From contig NZ_RCVJ01000053.1 in assembly GCF_003667505.1 (NCBI RefSeq), forward strand, positions 1 through 64,000: 64,000 bases of DNA. The letters are read 5' to 3'. Under the pieces are notes generated by a model that saw nothing but the letters and a program-made list of their open reading frames with translations, was not told the DNA's origin and did no database searches. The stretch is from Micromonospora sp. BL4. GTDB lineage: Bacteria > Actinomycetota > Actinomycetes > Mycobacteriales > Micromonosporaceae. Shown piece by piece: positions 16,108 to 24,818 of this stretch (its first letter is position 1; each line of letters opens with the position of its first letter). Made by a program: the position numbers and the translations under genes.

Positions 16108-17310
16108 TCAGGGTGCGAGCGTGAAACGCGTCCAGCTGGTCGCGTCCGTGGTGAGCAGGAAATGGTCCGGCTCACCCGTCGACCCGTCGTCCGGGCCGAA
16201 GAGCCAGGCGTACCCGGGGGCGACGCTGATTGATCCGACGGCCGTCCCGTACTCCCGGGCGACTGTGAAGTGCCGCCCGTCGTCCCTGCTGACCAGCAGC
16301 GTCGCGCGGCCTTCGGCCCCGGTGCCACCGCTCGGCGTGATCGCCAGCAGGGACCCGTCGGACCCGACCGTGAGGTCCCAGTGCGTCCGGACCGGCAGGT
16401 CCGCGCCGGTGTCGGTCCAGGTCTTCCCACCGTCCGCCGTTCTGAGCAGCCGCGTCCCGCCACCCGCCCTCTGGGTCAGCAGGTAACCTTCCCGGTCGTC
16501 GACCCCCACGATCGCCATCACGTAGCCGTCCTCACCCACCTCCCAGGTGGTCCAGGTCGCGCCCCGGTCGGAGCTACGGGCGACGGTCGCTCCGGAGGGG
16601 CTCGGCGTCTGGTACGCCGCCCAGATCGTGCCGTCGGGGCTGGGGTAGAGGTTAGCGAGCGGACGCCACGACGGCGCCTTGCCGCTCAACCGGTACACGG
16701 TCCCGGTCGACGGATCCACCGCCAGCGCCTCCTGTAGCGCTCCACAGCCGAACCCGCAAAAGACCGGCCGGGCCGTCGCCGGGAACGTGGGAACGGCAAC
16801 GATCGCCTCGTTCGCTTCCCGCCAGGTTCGGCCGTAGTCCGTGGAGAGGCGGGAGTATCCCCTGTCACTGACCAGGTAGGATCGGTCGCTGAGCACGGAA
16901 AACTCGAGATCGCCCGCCGTCGGCGTGGGATCGGCCGCGCATCTGGCGCCCTCGAACCGGGCCGCGTCCCAGTCCGACCAGCTCCGGCCCCGGTCGTCGG
17001 TGACAGCGAACCGCAGGATGCAGTCGTTCTGCCGCACGTCCACACCGGAGTCGGGACCGGTCAGCGTGAAGTCGCTCAACTGGTTGGGGCGGGGCGACGG
17101 TTCCGCCGGCCGCGCCGGCGTGGCCCGGTCCGGCCCCGCCACGAGCGGCACGACGCTCACGCCGGCCAGCGCGAGCAGGGCGGTCGCCACCACCGCCACC
17201 GACCGCTGCCTGCGGAAGCGGGCCGTGGAGCGCAACTCTTCCAGGGGCGGCTGCCGGACGGCCTCGGCGATCGTCTCCACGTCGAACCCGGAGAACTCAC
17301 GAGCGAGCAT
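16108..17310 (-). CDS. Membrane-anchored BNR/sialidase-fold protein, sigma partner
   Basis: This 400-residue protein has a cytoplasmic N-terminus of about 37 residues, one membrane helix (about 38-60, VAVVATALLALAGVSVVPLV) and an exported remainder. The outer part has repeated Asp-box motifs (DDRGRSWS, DYGRTW, DRGATW, DGGKTW), the blades of a sialidase-type beta-propeller. It overlaps the ECF sigma gene by 14 bases. That position, and its short inner tail plus single helix, fit a membrane-bound partner or anti-sigma factor with an outer sensing propeller. No standard anti-sigma zinc motif is visible. Some databases would call it exo-alpha-sialidase, but the catalytic set was not verified. Confidence 0.75.
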   Translation of the reverse strand: MLAREFSGFDVETIAEAVRQPPLEELRSTARFRRQRSVAVVATALLALAGVSVVPLVAGPDRATPARPAEPSPRPNQLSDFTLTGPDSGVDVRQNDCILRFAVTDDRGRSWSDWDAARFEGARCAADPTPTAGDLEFSVLSDRSYLVSDRGYSRLSTDYGRTWREANEAIVAVPTFPATARPVFCGFGCGALQEALAVDPSTGTVYRLSGKAPSWRPLANLYPSPDGTIWAAYQTPSPSGATVARSSDRGATWTTWEVGEDGYVMAIVGVDDREGYLLTQRAGGGTRLLRTADGGKTWTDTGADLPVRTHWDLTVGSDGSLLAITPSGGTGAEGRATLLVSRDDGRHFTVAREYGTAVGSISVAPGYAWLFGPDDGSTGEPDHFLLTTDATSWTRFTLAP

Positions 17311-17824
17311 CGATCCTCCCGGTTTCCGTGGTGTCGGTGGCGTCGGAGTCGGTGAGCAGCGCCGCCAGGGCGGTCCGCCCCCTGGAGAGCCGGGACTTCA
17401 CCGTCCCGGCCGAGACGCCCAACGTGGCGGCGACCTCGTCCACCGGCAGGTCGACGAGGTAGTGCAGGGCCAGGGCCTGCCGCTGCCCCTCGGGCAGCCC
17501 GCGCAACGCGGCGAGCAGGGCCAGGTGCTCCGGCGAGTGGTCGGCGACGGCCGGCGGCGGGCCGATCCGGCGCAACAGCCCATCGAGTACGCGCCGACGC
17601 CGGAACCGGCTGCGGGCCACGTTCACCGCGACCCGGCGCAGCCACGCCTCCGGGTTCTCCAGCTCGGCGAAGCGCCGGGGCGCGGCCAGCGCCTTGGTGA
17701 ACGCCTCCTGGACCGCCTCCTGTGCCTCGTTCAGGTCGCCCGTCACCGCGTACAGCTGAACCACCAGGCGCCGGAAACAGCCGGCGTAGAGCTCGGAGAT
17801 CAGATCACCGTCGGACACCGCCAC
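17297..17824 (-). CDS. ECF RNA polymerase sigma factor
   Basis: This 175-residue protein has region 2 at about residues 10-75 (LYAVTGDLNEAQEAVQEAF, then NPEAWLRRVAVNVAR) and region 4 at about 105-155 (LPEGQRQALALHYLVDLPVDEVAATLGVSAGTVKSRLSRG). Both are typical of extracytoplasmic-function sigma factors of the SigE/SigM-like group. There is no region 3 or C-terminal extension. Its end overlaps the BNR-repeat membrane gene by 14 bases, so the two are translated together. It probably directs its own operon, although no promoter motif was confirmed. Confidence 0.9.
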   Translation of the reverse strand: MAVSDGDLISELYAGCFRRLVVQLYAVTGDLNEAQEAVQEAFTKALAAPRRFAELENPEAWLRRVAVNVARSRFRRRRVLDGLLRRIGPPPAVADHSPEHLALLAALRGLPEGQRQALALHYLVDLPVDEVAATLGVSAGTVKSRLSRGRTALAALLTDSDATDTTETGRIDARS

Positions 17825-17879
17825 CCCCCTTCTTCCACCAGTCCCACCAACGGGCGGGGGAGAAGGTTCCGGTGGCCGG

Positions 17880-18899
17880 TCAGAATATGTCGAGCGAGAT
17901 GTGCGCGGACAGCGCGCGGAGGAAGTCGGGCGCGTCGAAGATCGCGCCGGCGGAGGCGACGCCGCTCGTCCTCGTCCGGCCGCCGAGAATGCGATGGACC
18001 GCCTCGACGGCGAGGGGTGCGCTGATGGCGTAGATGTCCTGGCCGCTGGCGACGACGCGTCGCCGCGTGTCGCCGGATCGCACGACGACGTCGACGATGA
18101 ACGTCTGCGCGGACCGGCCGAGCTCGTCGACCACCGCCGGAGCGGGTGTGCCCGGAGCGGCCAGGTCCCGGGCCGCGTCGGTGGTCATGTGCGTGCGTAC
18201 CTCGGGAATGGACAGATGACTGGGAACCGTGACGACGTCGGCCATCGTGAACTCCCCGAGGACGGGCCGGCGGCCCAGCGGAGCGGGGAAGTCCCATTCC
18301 AGCCTCGGCAGGTCACCCGCCTCGACGTAGTCCAGCCGGCCACCGGTGTAGCGGACACGCCGACCGTCGCGCCGCTCCCGGGAGACGGCGCCGGCGGCAA
18401 GCGTCCCGGCCGTGGGGTGCCAGCTGCTCAGTCCGTACGCGACGTGCGCCTCGTCGGCCGCCGTCCAGTTCCCCATCGCCGTCGTCACCAGCAGATCGCC
18501 GAGTCCGCCGAAGAAGGCCATCGCCGGAACCACCGCGACGCCGGCGGCCCGCGCGCGGTCGGTGAAGTGCGTGAACGTGTCGACGTTGGCCTCGATCTCG
18601 GCGGCCACGTCGACGTACGGGATCCCGGCGCGTAGCGCGGCCTCGATCACGGGGGCCGCGGTCGAGGCGAACGGGCCGGCGCAGTTGACGACCGCGGCCG
18701 CGCCCTTCAACGCCCGGTCGAGCGAGGCCGGATCGTCGACCGACGCTACCCGGTATTCGAGCCCCGACGCCGCCAACGCCCGAAGCCTGCCCTCGTCGCG
18801 ACCGACAAGAAGTGGGACGAACCCGCGATCGCGCAACTCCGTCACCACGAACCGCCCGGTGTGCCCGTACGCACCGAAGACCGCAACGTTCCGACTCAT
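17880..18899 (-). CDS. Saccharopine dehydrogenase-like NADP-binding protein
   Basis: This 339-residue protein opens with a Rossmann-type nucleotide-binding motif, VAVFGAYGHTGRFVVTEL, and has a NCAGPFA turn at about residue 70 and YVDVAAE at about 95. Together these mark the saccharopine dehydrogenase NADP-binding superfamily, trans-acting enoyl-reductase-like branch. The ATG at 18899 has GAGGGGAA seven bases upstream. It is divergent from the GlxA-type regulator across about 95 bases, which suggests the regulator may control it. The substrate is unknown. Confidence 0.85.
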   Translation of the reverse strand: MSRNVAVFGAYGHTGRFVVTELRDRGFVPLLVGRDEGRLRALAASGLEYRVASVDDPASLDRALKGAAAVVNCAGPFASTAAPVIEAALRAGIPYVDVAAEIEANVDTFTHFTDRARAAGVAVVPAMAFFGGLGDLLVTTAMGNWTAADEAHVAYGLSSWHPTAGTLAAGAVSRERRDGRRVRYTGGRLDYVEAGDLPRLEWDFPAPLGRRPVLGEFTMADVVTVPSHLSIPEVRTHMTTDAARDLAAPGTPAPAVVDELGRSAQTFIVDVVVRSGDTRRRVVASGQDIYAISAPLAVEAVHRILGGRTRTSGVASAGAIFDAPDFLRALSAHISLDIF

Positions 18900-18994
18900 T
18901 TGACGTTCCCCTCGAAGATCGACTGAGAAGAGCCTCCCGCAGCGGTGAGCCTCGGACCAGTGTCGGGAACGCCATGCCCCGTACACTTTCGGAC

Positions 18995-19948
18995 ATGGCC
19001 ACTGTCGCGATCGCCGCCACCGACGGAATGCTGCACTTCGAGCTCGCCATGGCCTGCGAAGTCTTCGTCCGTGACCCCTCCGGCCAGGCGGACCCGTGGT
19101 ACGACGTGGCAGTCTGCGGCCCCGGCCCGGTCCGGATCGGCCGGTTCCGGATGGAGCCGGACGGCGGATTGGACCGGCTCGCCCGGGCCGACACGGTGAT
19201 CATCCCGGCCGTGGAGGACATCGACGCGGACGTACCACCCGAGCTGCTAGACGCCGTCCGCGCGGCCTCCGAGGCGGGCGCTCGGATGGTCTCGCTGTGC
19301 ACGGGTGCGTTCGTGCTGGCCGCCGCCGGGGTGCTGGACGGGCTGCGCGCGACCACGCACTGGGCCCACACCGAGGCGCTGGCAGCCCGCTATCCCCGGG
19401 TGCAGGTCGACCCGGACGTGCTCTACGTCGACAACGGCACCGTGCTCGCCTCCGCCGGCAAAGCCGCCGCGATCGACCTGTGCCTGCACCTGATTCGCCG
19501 CGACCACGGCTCGACGGTCGCCAACGCCGTCGCACGCCGCCTGGTCGTGCCGCCGCATCGCGCCGGCGGGCAGGCCCAGTACGTCACCACCCCGGTGCCC
19601 GCCCGCGACGACCATCCGCTCGCCAACCTGTTCCCCTGGGCGCTGGAACGGCTGAACCGACCGTTGACCGTCGAGGACCTCGCCCGCAAGGCGAACATGA
19701 GTTCGCGCAACCTGGCCCGCCACTTCAGGTCGGCGACCGGCACCACCTCGCTGCACTGGTTGTCGACGCAGCGGATCCGCCGGGCGCAGGAGCTGCTGGA
19801 GAACACCGACGACAGCATCGATGCCATCGCCGAGGCGGCCGGCATGGGAACCGCGGCGACGTTGCGCCGACACTTCCACCGCACCGTCGGAGTGCCTCCG
19901 GACGCCTACCGCCGCACCTTCCGCAGCGCCGCATCCTCGACCGGCTGA
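18995..19948 (+). CDS. GlxA-family AraC-type transcriptional regulator
   Basis: This is a regulator of about 317 residues. The N-terminal half has the DJ-1/PfpI fold (TVAIAATDGMLHFELAMACEVF, with SLCTGAF holding the nucleophile-elbow cysteine position). The C-terminal half is a double AraC helix-turn-helix (DLARKANMSSRNLARHFRS and AEAAGMGTAATLRRHFHR). The start at 18995 fits the family N-terminus; an in-frame ATG at 18974 is the alternative. Neither has a clear ribosome binding site, so a leaderless mRNA is possible. It is divergent from the saccharopine-dehydrogenase-like gene. Confidence 0.9.
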   Translation: MATVAIAATDGMLHFELAMACEVFVRDPSGQADPWYDVAVCGPGPVRIGRFRMEPDGGLDRLARADTVIIPAVEDIDADVPPELLDAVRAASEAGARMVSLCTGAFVLAAAGVLDGLRATTHWAHTEALAARYPRVQVDPDVLYVDNGTVLASAGKAAAIDLCLHLIRRDHGSTVANAVARRLVVPPHRAGGQAQYVTTPVPARDDHPLANLFPWALERLNRPLTVEDLARKANMSSRNLARHFRSATGTTSLHWLSTQRIRRAQELLENTDDSIDAIAEAAGMGTAATLRRHFHRTVGVPPDAYRRTFRSAASSTG

Positions 19949-20106
19949 TCCGCATGGTTCGCGGCGAGATGCGAGGTCCTTCCCGCCCGACGGCCGGGTG
20001 TCCGGGTCGACGGGTGAGCCCGTTTGCGGTCAGGGAGCCTGGGAACTCGCCCCGTTCGTCCGCCGGTAGGCCTGACGGCCGGCCGAGAAGACGGAAGGAG
20101 CGGGTC

Positions 20107-20493
20107 ATGGAGTACGAGCAGATGATCGCCACGGTACGGAAGCGCGCGGACCTCGGCGAGAACGAGGCCGTGCGGTCCATCCAGGCCGTCCTGTCGGTGC
20201 TCGGCGAACGACTCGCCGGACAGGAGGCCGACCACCTCGCGGCACAGCTACCGGAGGGGTTGGACGCGTCGGTCACCCGTAACCCGCAGGGCCGTCGGTG
20301 GGACGTCGGCGAGTTCCTGAAGCACGTCGGTGACCGGGAGCAGGTCGCGAACGCGGACCAGGTACGTCAACACGCCCAGGCGGTGTTGCGTACGGTGGCC
20401 GAGGCGCTCGACGACGACCAGCGTCACGACCTGCTCGCGCAGCTTCCCGGCGGCATCACCGATCTCTTCGGAGTTCCCACCCCGCGCGGCTGA
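20107..20493 (+). CDS. DUF2267 domain protein
   Basis: This 128-residue, mostly helical soluble protein opens MEYEQMIATVRKRADL and has a GERLAGQEADHLAAQLPEGL core repeated near the end as EALDDDQRHDLLAQLPGGI. This two-fold helical repeat is the DUF2267 pattern. The ATG has GAAGGAG upstream. A decayed copy of part of this gene lies at about 9140-9215. A longer DUF2267 paralogue is at 57452. Function is unknown; the family often lies near stress genes. Confidence 0.85.
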   Translation: MEYEQMIATVRKRADLGENEAVRSIQAVLSVLGERLAGQEADHLAAQLPEGLDASVTRNPQGRRWDVGEFLKHVGDREQVANADQVRQHAQAVLRTVAEALDDDQRHDLLAQLPGGITDLFGVPTPRG

Positions 20494-20528
20494 GCACCCC
20501 GCAAAGCCGCGCCCGCAGGCCGCGCAGG

Positions 20529-22337
20529 TCAGGTCTTGCGGACCGCGCTGGTGAAGCCCGCGATGAAGAGGGTGGCGAAGCTCCAGGCGAGCAGTTGCAG
20601 GATCCAGCCGGCAATGGTGAGGATCTGACCGGCGGCGGCGTCGGTGGGTTGACAGCGGTCGCGGGCGCCGGTCCTGAGCAGTGGGGTGCCGAGGTCGAGG
20701 CCGACACCGATCTGGTCGATGGTCGTGCAGGCGGCGGCAGCGCTGGTCGCCGGCTTCTGCGCGAGGCCGCCGTGGTGGCCGCCGACGACGCTGAGGGTGA
20801 CGGCGAGCGCCAGTGCGGCGAGGAGCATGAGCAGGGCACGCCAGGGCTGGTAGCCGTAGCCGAGGGTGATGCCGATGAGACGACCCCACGCTCGTTCGGC
20901 GATGGTCAGCCCGGCGCGCTGGATCTGATCGCGGCGTTGGGCGATGAGGACGGTGCGGGCGTCGCGGTCGTGGCCCACGGCCCGGTAGGCGGCGGCAAGG
21001 TGCTGGTAGGGCTGGGCGCTGTAACGGGGCGTGTGCTCGCGCAGCAGGGTCAACCAGCCCGGCAGTGACGCGGGGCGCGGCAGGCCGCTGTAGGTGAGCC
21101 CGTCCAGTTCGATCAGCGGTCCTGGACCGCGCGCCGTGCGCGTCATCCGATCGGTGTCGAAGCGGAGACCGCCGGCGATCCTCGCTCCGGCCAGCGCCAG
21201 CACCGCCACCTCGTCACCGCCGCTGGTGGCGTCGAATCCGTCATCCAGGAGCACGTCCTGATCGACCCGGGCGCTGCTGAGGTCGAGGGCGGGGCCGATC
21301 GTGTTCTCCAGTCGCGCGCCGCCGCAGGCCAGGATTCCGCCGATGTGTGCGCCGGCCAGGCCGATGGTGCCCCACTCGCTGGTGCTGGTGGCGGTGAAGT
21401 CGTCGTCCAGGGCCACGTCCCGGTCGACCGTGAGGACGTCGCCGTCCAGGACCGGTCCGGCGGTGTTCGTCAGCCGCGCACCGCCGGCGCTCAACGAGCC
21501 GATGTGGGCACCGAGCAGCCGGACGGTGCCCTGCTCGCTGGCGCTGCTGGCGGTGAAGCCGTTCGACAGCAGCACGTCCTGGTCGACCCGGAGGTTGTCG
21601 GCGTTGAGCGCCGGTCCGGCGGTGTTCTCCAGCCGTGCCCCACGGCAGTTGAGCTGCCCGCCGATGCGGGCGCCGAGCAGCCGGACGGTGCCGCGTGCGC
21701 TGGGACTGCTGGCGGCGAACCCGTCATTGAGGAACACGCTCTGGTCGGCCCGGAGGCCGTCGGCGTCCAGGGCGGGGCCCGAGCTGTTGTCCAACCGCGC
21801 TCCGCGGCAGTCCAACGTGCCGACGCGTGCGCCGGCGAGCCGAACGGTGCCGGCGGCGGCATCAGCGGTGGCCGTGCTTTCGTCGAGTGCGAGCACCCAC
21901 GCGGTGCAGCGGGTGGCGTCGAGTGCCGCGTCCGCGGAACCGGGCGCCTGCTCGATGCGGCACCCGGTCAGGGCCACCGCTGCCAGCCGGGCGTTGCGGA
22001 GATTCACGCCGCTGGGCAGGAGGCAGTCGCGCAGCTCCAGCGCCAGCTCACTGGCGATGTTCTCCAGATCGATCTGGCCGGCGATCCGTGCTCCGCGCAG
22101 CCGCAGGCCGTGCGGGTCGGGCTCGTCGACCACCCGGCCGCGGACCAGGTCACGGATGACCGAAGCCGAGATCGTCCGGTCGTCGCCCCAGGACCGCATC
22201 GCCGCAACACCGACCGGCCCGTCACCGGCCAGATCCAGCACCTCGCCGCAGGCGACGGACTCGATCAGTCGCTGCTCCACCGGACTGTGCGTCGCGCCGT
22301 TCGCATCCCGCACCCGCTGCGCGCCCACTGACGTCAT
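20529..22337 (-). CDS. Beta-helix membrane-associated protein with about 54-residue repeats
   Basis: This protein of about 602 residues matches actinobacterial proteins often called membrane-associated oxidoreductase, though nothing here shows redox function. Residues about 60-420 form a quadrilateral beta-helix-like region with GARIxGxLxCRGARLEN-type turns. Within it, a unit of about 54 residues (GTVRLLGARIGG... DNLRVDQDVLLSNGF) recurs about five times. Two or three hydrophobic helices follow near the C-terminus (LLMLLAALALAVTLSVV and ILQLLAWSFATLFIAGF). The start is uncertain: 22337 was chosen, but 22349 and 22412 are in frame. The 3' end is duplicated as a fragment at about 9233. A palindromic repeat lies upstream at 22506-22541. 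Confidence 0.75.
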   Translation of the reverse strand: MTSVGAQRVRDANGATHSPVEQRLIESVACGEVLDLAGDGPVGVAAMRSWGDDRTISASVIRDLVRGRVVDEPDPHGLRLRGARIAGQIDLENIASELALELRDCLLPSGVNLRNARLAAVALTGCRIEQAPGSADAALDATRCTAWVLALDESTATADAAAGTVRLAGARVGTLDCRGARLDNSSGPALDADGLRADQSVFLNDGFAASSPSARGTVRLLGARIGGQLNCRGARLENTAGPALNADNLRVDQDVLLSNGFTASSASEQGTVRLLGAHIGSLSAGGARLTNTAGPVLDGDVLTVDRDVALDDDFTATSTSEWGTIGLAGAHIGGILACGGARLENTIGPALDLSSARVDQDVLLDDGFDATSGGDEVAVLALAGARIAGGLRFDTDRMTRTARGPGPLIELDGLTYSGLPRPASLPGWLTLLREHTPRYSAQPYQHLAAAYRAVGHDRDARTVLIAQRRDQIQRAGLTIAERAWGRLIGITLGYGYQPWRALLMLLAALALAVTLSVVGGHHGGLAQKPATSAAAACTTIDQIGVGLDLGTPLLRTGARDRCQPTDAAAGQILTIAGWILQLLAWSFATLFIAGFTSAVRKT

Positions 22338-22505
22338 GGCACCCATCATCAACGACAGGTACGCGAGCGGCCCGCGCCACCACGCGGCTCGGACGGAAGA
22401 CGGCCGTGCCACACCCCATCACACCGTCCGCGAGATCGGTCAGGTCGACGACCAGGCTGTTGCCCCGGCGGTCGCCGCGGGCGAGCGTACTCGTTGGGGA
22501 AATGA

Positions 22506-22541
22506 CTGTGAGTCATAAATATGACTCTGAGGTATCACGCT
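22506..22541. repeat. Palindromic repeat, copy 2
   Basis: It contains the perfect 18-base palindrome GAGTCATAAATATGACTC (arms GAGTCATA/TATGACTC around AA) at 22510-22527, followed by TGAGGTATCACGCT. The block matches 9333-9369 with two mismatches. It lies about 170 bases upstream of the beta-helix gene start and could be an operator. Confidence 0.7.
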
Positions 22542-22605
22542 TACCGGGGACACCGCCCCGGACCCGCCCTCCGGCGAGCCCCGCACGACGGCTCGGACCA
22601 GCCGG

Positions 22606-23703
22606 CTACCGGGGACGGACTCCCGGCTCCACCGTCAGCGTCCCCGCCACGGCGTCGATCGTGGCCCGCGAACCGAGCGGAACGGTGAGCTGCCCGTTGC
22701 CGTGGCCCAGCCGGAGCCCGCCGAGGACCGGTACGCCCAGGTCGTAGAGGCGGTCCTTCAGGACCGCCGCCGCGTCCCATTCGTTCGGACCGCCGACGCT
22801 GTTGGTGATCTGCCCGATCACCACCCCGGCGACCCGGGACAGCACACCCACCCGGCGCAACTCGGTCAGCATCCGGTCGATGCTGTACGGCGCCTCGTCC
22901 ACGTCCTCGAAGAACAGGATGGTGTTGTCGAACTTCGGGGCGTCCGCGGCGCCCAGCGAGGTGGAGATCAGCGTGAGGCAACCGCCGAGCAGGGGACCCG
23001 TCGCCCGGCCCGGCACCAGCACGGGCGCCGCCGTCTCGGCAGGGTCCCGGGCGATGGTGACGGGTGCGGTCGTCATCACCGCCCGGCGAAGCGACTCGGC
23101 CGACTCCGGGCCGGTGCGGCTGTCGCTCCAGTTGACCATCGGGCCGTAGAAGGTGACCAGCCCGGCCTCGCGCCAGAGCCGGCCGTGGATGCTGGTGATG
23201 TCACTGAACCCGACGACCACCCGGGGGTCGCGACGGAGCCCGGCCACACTGATCCGATCGACGATCCGTTGGGTGCCGTAGCCGCCACGGGCGGCGAAGA
23301 CACCACGGACCCCGGGGTCGTTCAGCGCGGCGTTCAGGTCGGCCAGCCGCTGCGCGTCCGTGCCGGCCAGATAGCCGTACCTGGCGAAGACGTGCGTGCC
23401 CAGCTCAACCTCCAGGCCCCAGCTCCGCAGGATCTCCACACCGCGGGCCATGTTGTCCGGGTTGGGAGTGCCGCCGGGCGACACGACCCGGACCCGGTCA
23501 CCGGGGACCAGCACCGGCGCGCGCAACGCGCGCTTCGGGCCGCCGGGCGCGGCAGACGCCGCCTCGGCCGTGCCGGCCAGCACCGCGGCGCCGGCGGCGC
23601 CGACCCCGACACCCAGCACGTGCCGTCGGGACAGGGCGAGGGCCCCGGACGTGGAGGTGCGGTCTGTTCCGGAAGCACGCACAGGCGGTCCCCTCATCGA
23701 CAT
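22606..23703 (-). CDS. LD-carboxypeptidase (peptidase S66), Tat-type signal
   Basis: This 365-residue enzyme belongs to the family that cleaves the L,D bond of the tetrapeptide in peptidoglycan recycling or microcin-type immunity. The catalytic Ser lies in VVGFSDITS (S167), the Glu in FFEDVDEAPY and the His in RLGHGNGQL, which is the complete S66 triad. The N-terminus has a twin-arginine pattern, SRRHVLGVGVG, at about 25-35 followed by a hydrophobic stretch ending in AEA. That suggests export by the Tat pathway; many S66 enzymes are cytoplasmic. The start may be the second Met (23697). Confidence 0.88.
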   Translation of the reverse strand: MSMRGPPVRASGTDRTSTSGALALSRRHVLGVGVGAAGAAVLAGTAEAASAAPGGPKRALRAPVLVPGDRVRVVSPGGTPNPDNMARGVEILRSWGLEVELGTHVFARYGYLAGTDAQRLADLNAALNDPGVRGVFAARGGYGTQRIVDRISVAGLRRDPRVVVGFSDITSIHGRLWREAGLVTFYGPMVNWSDSRTGPESAESLRRAVMTTAPVTIARDPAETAAPVLVPGRATGPLLGGCLTLISTSLGAADAPKFDNTILFFEDVDEAPYSIDRMLTELRRVGVLSRVAGVVIGQITNSVGGPNEWDAAAVLKDRLYDLGVPVLGGLRLGHGNGQLTVPLGSRATIDAVAGTLTVEPGVRPR

Positions 23704-23850
23704 CGATGTCCGCGCCGCAACAGCCTACGACACCCGTCGATGGCCGTGGGGGTCCAAAAAGGACGTGTGTTGCATCGCCGGCGGCCTCGCCACCCGTAAC
23801 CTGACGTCAGCACGGGTTCGACCACCGCGACGACGAGGAGTCCTCGACCC

Positions 23851-24192
23851 ATGATCAGGCTGGCTGACCTCCGTAGCTACGCGATGGCTCTGCCGGAGGT
23901 CGTCGAGAAACCGCACTTCCGGCTGCCCGGCTTCCGCGTCGCGGACAAGCTCCTCGCTCATCTGGAGAGGGGCGACGCGCACGCGATCGTCTGTGTCGGG
24001 CAGGCGGAGGCCAGCACGGTGGCCGAGGATCAGCCGGACATCTACGAGGAGGTGTGGCGGAACGGCCGGATCTTCGTCGGCCTCCGCGTCGACCTGTCCA
24101 AGGTCACCGAGGAGCGCATGCGGGAGCTGATCGAGCACGCCTGGCGCAACCGGGCACCGAAGCGCCTGGTCGCCGCACATGACAACCGCTGA
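23851..24192 (+). CDS. MmcQ/YjbR-family protein
   Basis: This 113-residue single-domain protein has MALPEVVEKPHF near the start, FRVADKLLAHL and a late GRIFVGLRVDLSKVTEERMRELIEHAWR with a basic tail. These are the landmarks of the YjbR double-wing DNA-binding-like fold. A DNA-binding role is assumed for the family but not demonstrated. It is followed by a GNAT gene that overlaps its end by 14 bases, so the two are translationally coupled. Confidence 0.88.
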   Translation: MIRLADLRSYAMALPEVVEKPHFRLPGFRVADKLLAHLERGDAHAIVCVGQAEASTVAEDQPDIYEEVWRNGRIFVGLRVDLSKVTEERMRELIEHAWRNRAPKRLVAAHDNR

Positions 24193-24811
24193 CGGCCCCG
24201 GCCGCGTCGTCCCTGCCGCCACCGCGGTGGAGAACGAGCGACAGTCAACGCCCGGCGCGCCGTACGCGGGCGGGGAACCCACGGTGCGACTGCGGCCGGT
24301 CGCCGAGGCCGACCTGGAGATGTTCCGACGGTTCTGCACCGAGCCGGGGCTGATCGGGCTGGACTGGTCCGGCTTCCGCGACCCGGGCGCACCGGCGCGG
24401 CGGTTCGCCGCCGACGGCTGGCTGGGCGCCGACGACGGGCGGCTCATCGTCCAGGTCGAGCCGGACCAGGCCGCCGCCGGCTTGGTCAGCTACGTCTCCG
24501 GGTGCTACAGCGGCAGGGCGTCGTACTGGGAGATCGGGATCGTGTTGCTGCCGGCGTGGCGCGGGCGCGGCATCGGCTGGCGAGCCCAGGCGCTGCTCTG
24601 CGACTACCTGTTCCAGCACAGCCCGGCGCAACGCATCCAGGCCGGCACCCACCCGGAGAACGTCGCCGAGCAGCGGTCGCTGGAGAAGGCCGGCTTCCAG
24701 CTCGAAGGCGTCGTGCGGGCCTGCGAGTTTCGGGCCGGGCGGTGGCGCGACGGGTACCTCTACAGCCGGCTGCGCGACGACCCGTCACCCTGGGACGGAC
24801 CGGGGGAGTGA
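24179..24811 (+). CDS. GNAT family N-acetyltransferase
   Basis: This 210-residue protein has a GNAT core from about residue 35 to 200. TVRLRPVAEADLEMFRRF opens the fold, the acetyl-CoA loop is LLPAWRGRGIGWRAQALL, and HPENVAEQRSLEKAGFQLEGVVRA is the C-terminal motif typical of RimJ-like enzymes. About 30 residues of low-complexity sequence precede the domain. The ATG overlaps the YjbR gene. The substrate (protein N-terminus, small molecule or antibiotic) is not predictable. Confidence 0.88.
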   Translation: MTTADGPGRVVPAATAVENERQSTPGAPYAGGEPTVRLRPVAEADLEMFRRFCTEPGLIGLDWSGFRDPGAPARRFAADGWLGADDGRLIVQVEPDQAAAGLVSYVSGCYSGRASYWEIGIVLLPAWRGRGIGWRAQALLCDYLFQHSPAQRIQAGTHPENVAEQRSLEKAGFQLEGVVRACEFRAGRWRDGYLYSRLRDDPSPWDGPGE

Positions 24812-24818
24812 CGCCCGC

